This document shows, one piece after another, positions 5,410 to 8,174 of a stretch of 8,174 bases of DNA. The stretch is from an uncultured Collinsella sp. (GTDB lineage Bacteria > Actinomycetota > Coriobacteriia > Coriobacteriales > Coriobacteriaceae). The position numbers and the translations under genes are program-made. The stretch lies in the NCBI GenBank assembly GCA_937926755.1, contig CALBBA010000038.1, positions 1 through 8,174 of the forward strand, given 5' to 3'. The stretch's first letter is position 1, and every line of letters starts with the position of its first letter. The notes beneath the pieces are model-generated. The model did not search any database, was not told where the DNA came from, and worked only from the letters and a program-made list of their open reading frames with translations.

Positions 5410-7938
5410 ATGGCTAAAACACTGGGGACGCCGTGGCAAAAGCTGGGCCACGAGGTGCCGGCTTCCGAGCTCGAGGGCGTCGACCTGTATTGGCGCGCAT
5501 CGAACTATCTGTCCGTCGGTCAGATCTACCTTCGCTCTAACCCGCTAATGCGCCCCGACTTTGTCGACGAGAAAACCGGTGAGGTGCGCGACTTCGGTCG
5601 TCCGGACGTTAAGCACCGCCTGGTTGGCCACTGGGGCACCACGCCCGGCATCAACTTCCTGTTCGGTCACGTCAATCGACTGATCGCCGACCACAACCAG
5701 AATGCTATCTTCTTGATGGGCCCTGGTCACGGTGGCCCCGCCGGTACTGCTCAGTCGCTGCTCGACGGCACCTACCGCGAGATTCGCCCCGACATCACCA
5801 ATGACGAGGCAGGCCTGCAGAAGTTCTTCCGCCAGTTCTCCTATCCCGGCGGCATTCCGAGCCACTTTGCGCCCGAGACGCCCGGTTCCATCCACGAGGG
5901 CGGCGAGCTCGGCTACACGCTCAGCCACGCTTACGGTGCCGTCATGGACAACCCGAGCCTGTTGGCCGTGGCCGTGGTGGGCGACGGCGAGTCCGAGACC
6001 GGCCCGCTCGCGACCTCTTGGCAATCCAACAAGCTCGTGAACCCGGCAACCGACGGTATCGTTTTGCCGATCCTGCACCTCAACGGCTACAAGATCGCCA
6101 ACCCCACCATCCTCGCCCGCGTGTCCGACGAAGAGCTCACCAAGTTCTTTGAGGGCATGGGCTATAAGCCGCACTTCTTTGTCGCCGGCTTTGACGACGA
6201 GAGCCACGCAAGCATTCATGCGCGTTTCGCTGCCCTGTTTGAGCAGGTCTTCGATGAGATCTGTGACATCAAGGCAACCGCGCAGGCCCAGGCCGCCGCA
6301 GGCGAGACCGTGGTCCGCCCGGCCTACCCCATGATTGTGTTCCGCACGCCCAAGGGCTGGACCTGCCCCAAGCAGATCGACGGCAAGAAGACCGAGGACT
6401 CCTGGCGTGCGCACCAGGTGCCGCTGGCGAGCGCCAAGGACACCCATGAGCACTTCCGCGTGCTGCGCGAGTGGCTGCGTTCCTACAAGCCCGAGGAGCT
6501 CTTTACGCCCGAGGGCCAGGTGCGCCCCGAGGTGACGGCCTTTATGCCGACCGGCGAGCTGCGCATCGGCGCCAACCCCAACGCGAACGGCGGTAAGGTG
6601 CGTCGCGAGCTCGAGCTGCCCGATATTCATGCCCACGAGGTCCCCGTCGACACTAATGGTCATGGCTGGGGCTCCACCGAGGCCGCCCGCGTCTTTGGTG
6701 AGTACACTGCCGACGTTCTGGCCAAGAACATGGATGACTTCCGCATCTTCGGTCCCGACGAGACCGCGTCCAACCGCCTGCAGGCTGCCTACAAGGTGAC
6801 CAAGAAGCAGTGGGACGCCGGCTTCTACGAGGACGAGGCCAACGACGAGCTGCTGGCAGGCTCCGGTAAGGTCGTCGAGCAGCTGTCCGAGCACCAATGC
6901 GAGGGCTTCCTCGAGGCCTACGTGCTCACTGGCCGTTCCGGCGTGTGGAGCTCCTACGAGAGCTTTGTCCATGTGGTCGACTCCATGGTCAACCAGCACT
7001 GCAAGTGGCTCGAGGCTACCAAGCGCGAGATTCCGTGGCGTGCCCCCATCAGCGGCCTTAACATTTTGCTGTCGAGCCACGTCTGGCGTCAGGACCACAA
7101 CGGCTTCTCGCATCAGGACCCCGGCTTTATCGACCTGCTGCTCAACAAGGCCAACGACACGCACATCGTAAACGCCTACTATCCGGCCGACGCCAACATG
7201 GCTCTCGCCGTGGCCGAGCGCGTCTACCAGTCCACTGACTGCGTCAACGCCATCTTCTGCGGCAAGCAGCCTGCTCCGACCTTCCAGACGGTCGACGAGG
7301 CCAAGGCCGAGCTTGCCGAGGGCGTTGCGACCTGGGAGTGGGCATCGACCGCCGCCTCGCTCGCCGAGGCCGATGTCGTCGTTGCCACCTGCGGTGACGT
7401 GCCGACGCTCGAGGCCCTTGCCGCAACCGATATGCTGCGCGAGCTGGGCATCAAGGTGTGGTTCGTCAACGTGGTCGACCTGCTCAAGATCCAGAACGCC
7501 TGCGAGAACGACCAGGCTATCACCGACGAGCGCTGGGCTGAATTCTTCGGCTGCGGCGAGAAGCCCGTTCTCTTTGCCTTCCACGCCTATGCCGGCACGA
7601 TTCGCCGCCTGATCTGGAACCGCCCCGGCCACGATGCCTTCCGCGTCCACGGCTACGAGGAGAAAGGCTCCACGACAACGCCGTTCGACATGCTGCGCCT
7701 GAACAACATGGACCGCTGGGCACTGGCCGCCGACGTGCTGCGCATGGTCGACGCCGATAAGTTTGCCGAGCAGATCAACGAGTGGGAGGCCTTCCGCACC
7801 GAAGCCTTCGAGTTCGCGTGCGACGAGGGCTACGATCACCCGGCCTTCACCGACTGGGTCTGGCCCGACGCAGCAGCTGCAACCGCTGCCGACGGCGCGC
7901 TCTCCGCAACCCAGATGACCGCGGGCGACAACGAGTAA
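5410..7938 (+). CDS. xfp: Xylulose-5-phosphate/fructose-6-phosphate phosphoketolase
   Basis: This thiamine-diphosphate enzyme splits xylulose-5-P (and usually fructose-6-P) with phosphate into acetyl-phosphate plus glyceraldehyde-3-P or erythrose-4-P. It is the key step of the bifid shunt and of heterolactic pentose use. The 842 residues compare with about 825 in Bifidobacterium; the surplus is a short N-terminal lead and an Ala-rich tail. Residues corresponding to those studied in the Bifidobacterium enzyme are present. They are H74 (GHWGTTPG), H107 (GPGHGGP), the ThDP motif GDGESETG (191-198), K315 and H335. They also include the ThDP-activating E494 (LSEHQCEG), Y516, Q561, N564 and H568 (RQDHNGFSHQ). 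HLNGYKIANPT (223-233) is a further signature. The ATG at 5410 follows GAAGGGA by eight bases. A long perfect hairpin lies 28 bp after the stop. Paired LacI-type operators at the promoter point to control by the upstream regulator. Specificity for Xu5P alone or for both sugars cannot be read with certainty; the bifidobacterial likeness suggests dual use. Confidence 0.97.
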   Translation: MAKTLGTPWQKLGHEVPASELEGVDLYWRASNYLSVGQIYLRSNPLMRPDFVDEKTGEVRDFGRPDVKHRLVGHWGTTPGINFLFGHVNRLIADHNQNAIFLMGPGHGGPAGTAQSLLDGTYREIRPDITNDEAGLQKFFRQFSYPGGIPSHFAPETPGSIHEGGELGYTLSHAYGAVMDNPSLLAVAVVGDGESETGPLATSWQSNKLVNPATDGIVLPILHLNGYKIANPTILARVSDEELTKFFEGMGYKPHFFVAGFDDESHASIHARFAALFEQVFDEICDIKATAQAQAAAGETVVRPAYPMIVFRTPKGWTCPKQIDGKKTEDSWRAHQVPLASAKDTHEHFRVLREWLRSYKPEELFTPEGQVRPEVTAFMPTGELRIGANPNANGGKVRRELELPDIHAHEVPVDTNGHGWGSTEAARVFGEYTADVLAKNMDDFRIFGPDETASNRLQAAYKVTKKQWDAGFYEDEANDELLAGSGKVVEQLSEHQCEGFLEAYVLTGRSGVWSSYESFVHVVDSMVNQHCKWLEATKREIPWRAPISGLNILLSSHVWRQDHNGFSHQDPGFIDLLLNKANDTHIVNAYYPADANMALAVAERVYQSTDCVNAIFCGKQPAPTFQTVDEAKAELAEGVATWEWASTAASLAEADVVVATCGDVPTLEALAATDMLRELGIKVWFVNVVDLLKIQNACENDQAITDERWAEFFGCGEKPVLFAFHAYAGTIRRLIWNRPGHDAFRVHGYEEKGSTTTPFDMLRLNNMDRWALAADVLRMVDADKFAEQINEWEAFRTEAFEFACDEGYDHPAFTDWVWPDAAAATAADGALSATQMTAGDNE

Positions 7939-7965
7939 GTAGGCATCCGGGACGGTCTCGCGCTG

Positions 7966-8050
7966 GGGCCTGCTCCGGGCGGGTGCCCTTCCTCGGGGAA
8001 GTGGGCTTCGCGAACTTCCCCGAGGAAGGGCACCCGCCCGGAGCAGGCCC
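7966..8050 (+). terminator. Very long perfect hairpin after phosphoketolase, probable terminator
   Basis: Bases 7966-8002 and 8014-8050 are exact reverse complements, a 37-bp GC-rich stem with no mismatch and an 11-base loop (8003-8013) rich in G and C. It starts 28 bp after the phosphoketolase stop codon. A broken T stretch follows (TTTCGTTTT, 8060-8067), so it fits an intrinsic terminator only loosely, because the T run is not directly against the stem. Typical terminator stems are 5-15 bp, so this one is exceptionally long. It may instead be, or derive from, a dispersed palindromic repeat or a small mobile element. The position after a highly expressed metabolic gene favours a role in transcript ending or mRNA 3'-end stability. 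Confidence 0.65.
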
Positions 8051-8174
8051 TCTCGGCCGTTTCGTTTTGCGGGGCTGAACATTTTTAATGCAATGGTGAC
8101 TTTGCTGATGCTGCCCTGGAGACTGCGCATCTAACTTTGGTCAGCTAGGATTACATTGCCGGGGCCGGGGCGGC
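8051..8174. other. Non-coding tail with no recognised feature
   Basis: After the hairpin there is a T-rich patch (TTTTT at 8082-8086) and then mixed sequence ending in a G/C-rich stretch (8160-8174). I see no convincing ribosome site, start codon, tRNA or further inverted repeat. It may be the upstream region of a gene beyond the window. Confidence 0.4.

Noticed and set aside
7966..8050. CRISPR-like or attC-like site at the long inverted repeat
   Set aside because: There is only one palindrome with no repeated units or spacers, and no integrase, cas or cassette genes nearby.
5545..8130. Open minus-strand frame of 861 codons opposite phosphoketolase
   Set aside because: The opposite strand encodes a complete phosphoketolase with all catalytic residues; the antisense product is repetitive Gly/Val/Leu text with no known motif, and its start runs through the long hairpin.

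Overview
The window is a high-GC bacterial stretch of housekeeping and carbon-metabolism genes. It holds four leftward genes (dnaE, whiA, rapZ, murB; bases 1-3993) and two rightward genes (a LacI-family regulator and a phosphoketolase; bases 4177-7938). No RNA genes, CRISPR arrays, insertion sequences or phage genes were seen.

Left half (1 to about 3250, minus strand): a tightly packed run transcribed murB -> rapZ -> whiA -> dnaE, with 13-15 bp gaps and a good Shine-Dalgarno before each gene. dnaE is cut by the window edge just after its first two catalytic aspartates. Protein character and gene order suggest a GC-rich Clostridia member, perhaps Oscillospiraceae-like; this is inferred from memory of the families, without a search. 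The yvcK gene usually found between rapZ and whiA is absent.

Right half (about 3300-8174): the 5' part of murB, a divergent LacI-type regulator and an 842-residue xylulose-5-phosphate/fructose-6-phosphate phosphoketolase with all the active-site residues I could place. Codon use and the bifidobacterial-type phosphoketolase point to a gut actinobacterium, possibly Collinsella-like (inference). Palindromic operator-like sites with the core AAAACGTTTT lie at the phosphoketolase promoter. Related, weaker sites lie at the regulator's own promoter and over its stop codon. This suggests an autoregulated local repressor controlling phosphoketolase. A 37-bp perfect hairpin follows the phosphoketolase gene.

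The most important observation is that the two halves do not look like one genome. Inside murB, alanine codons switch from mostly GCC to mostly GCG near the highly conserved GSTFKRPEG segment (about 3240-3300). The gene stays intact across the switch. It is either a chimeric assembly join at a conserved word or a natural in-frame homologous recombination. I did not find a convincing wholly new system. The second most interesting item is the operator layout, whose centres are 21 bp and 105 bp apart.
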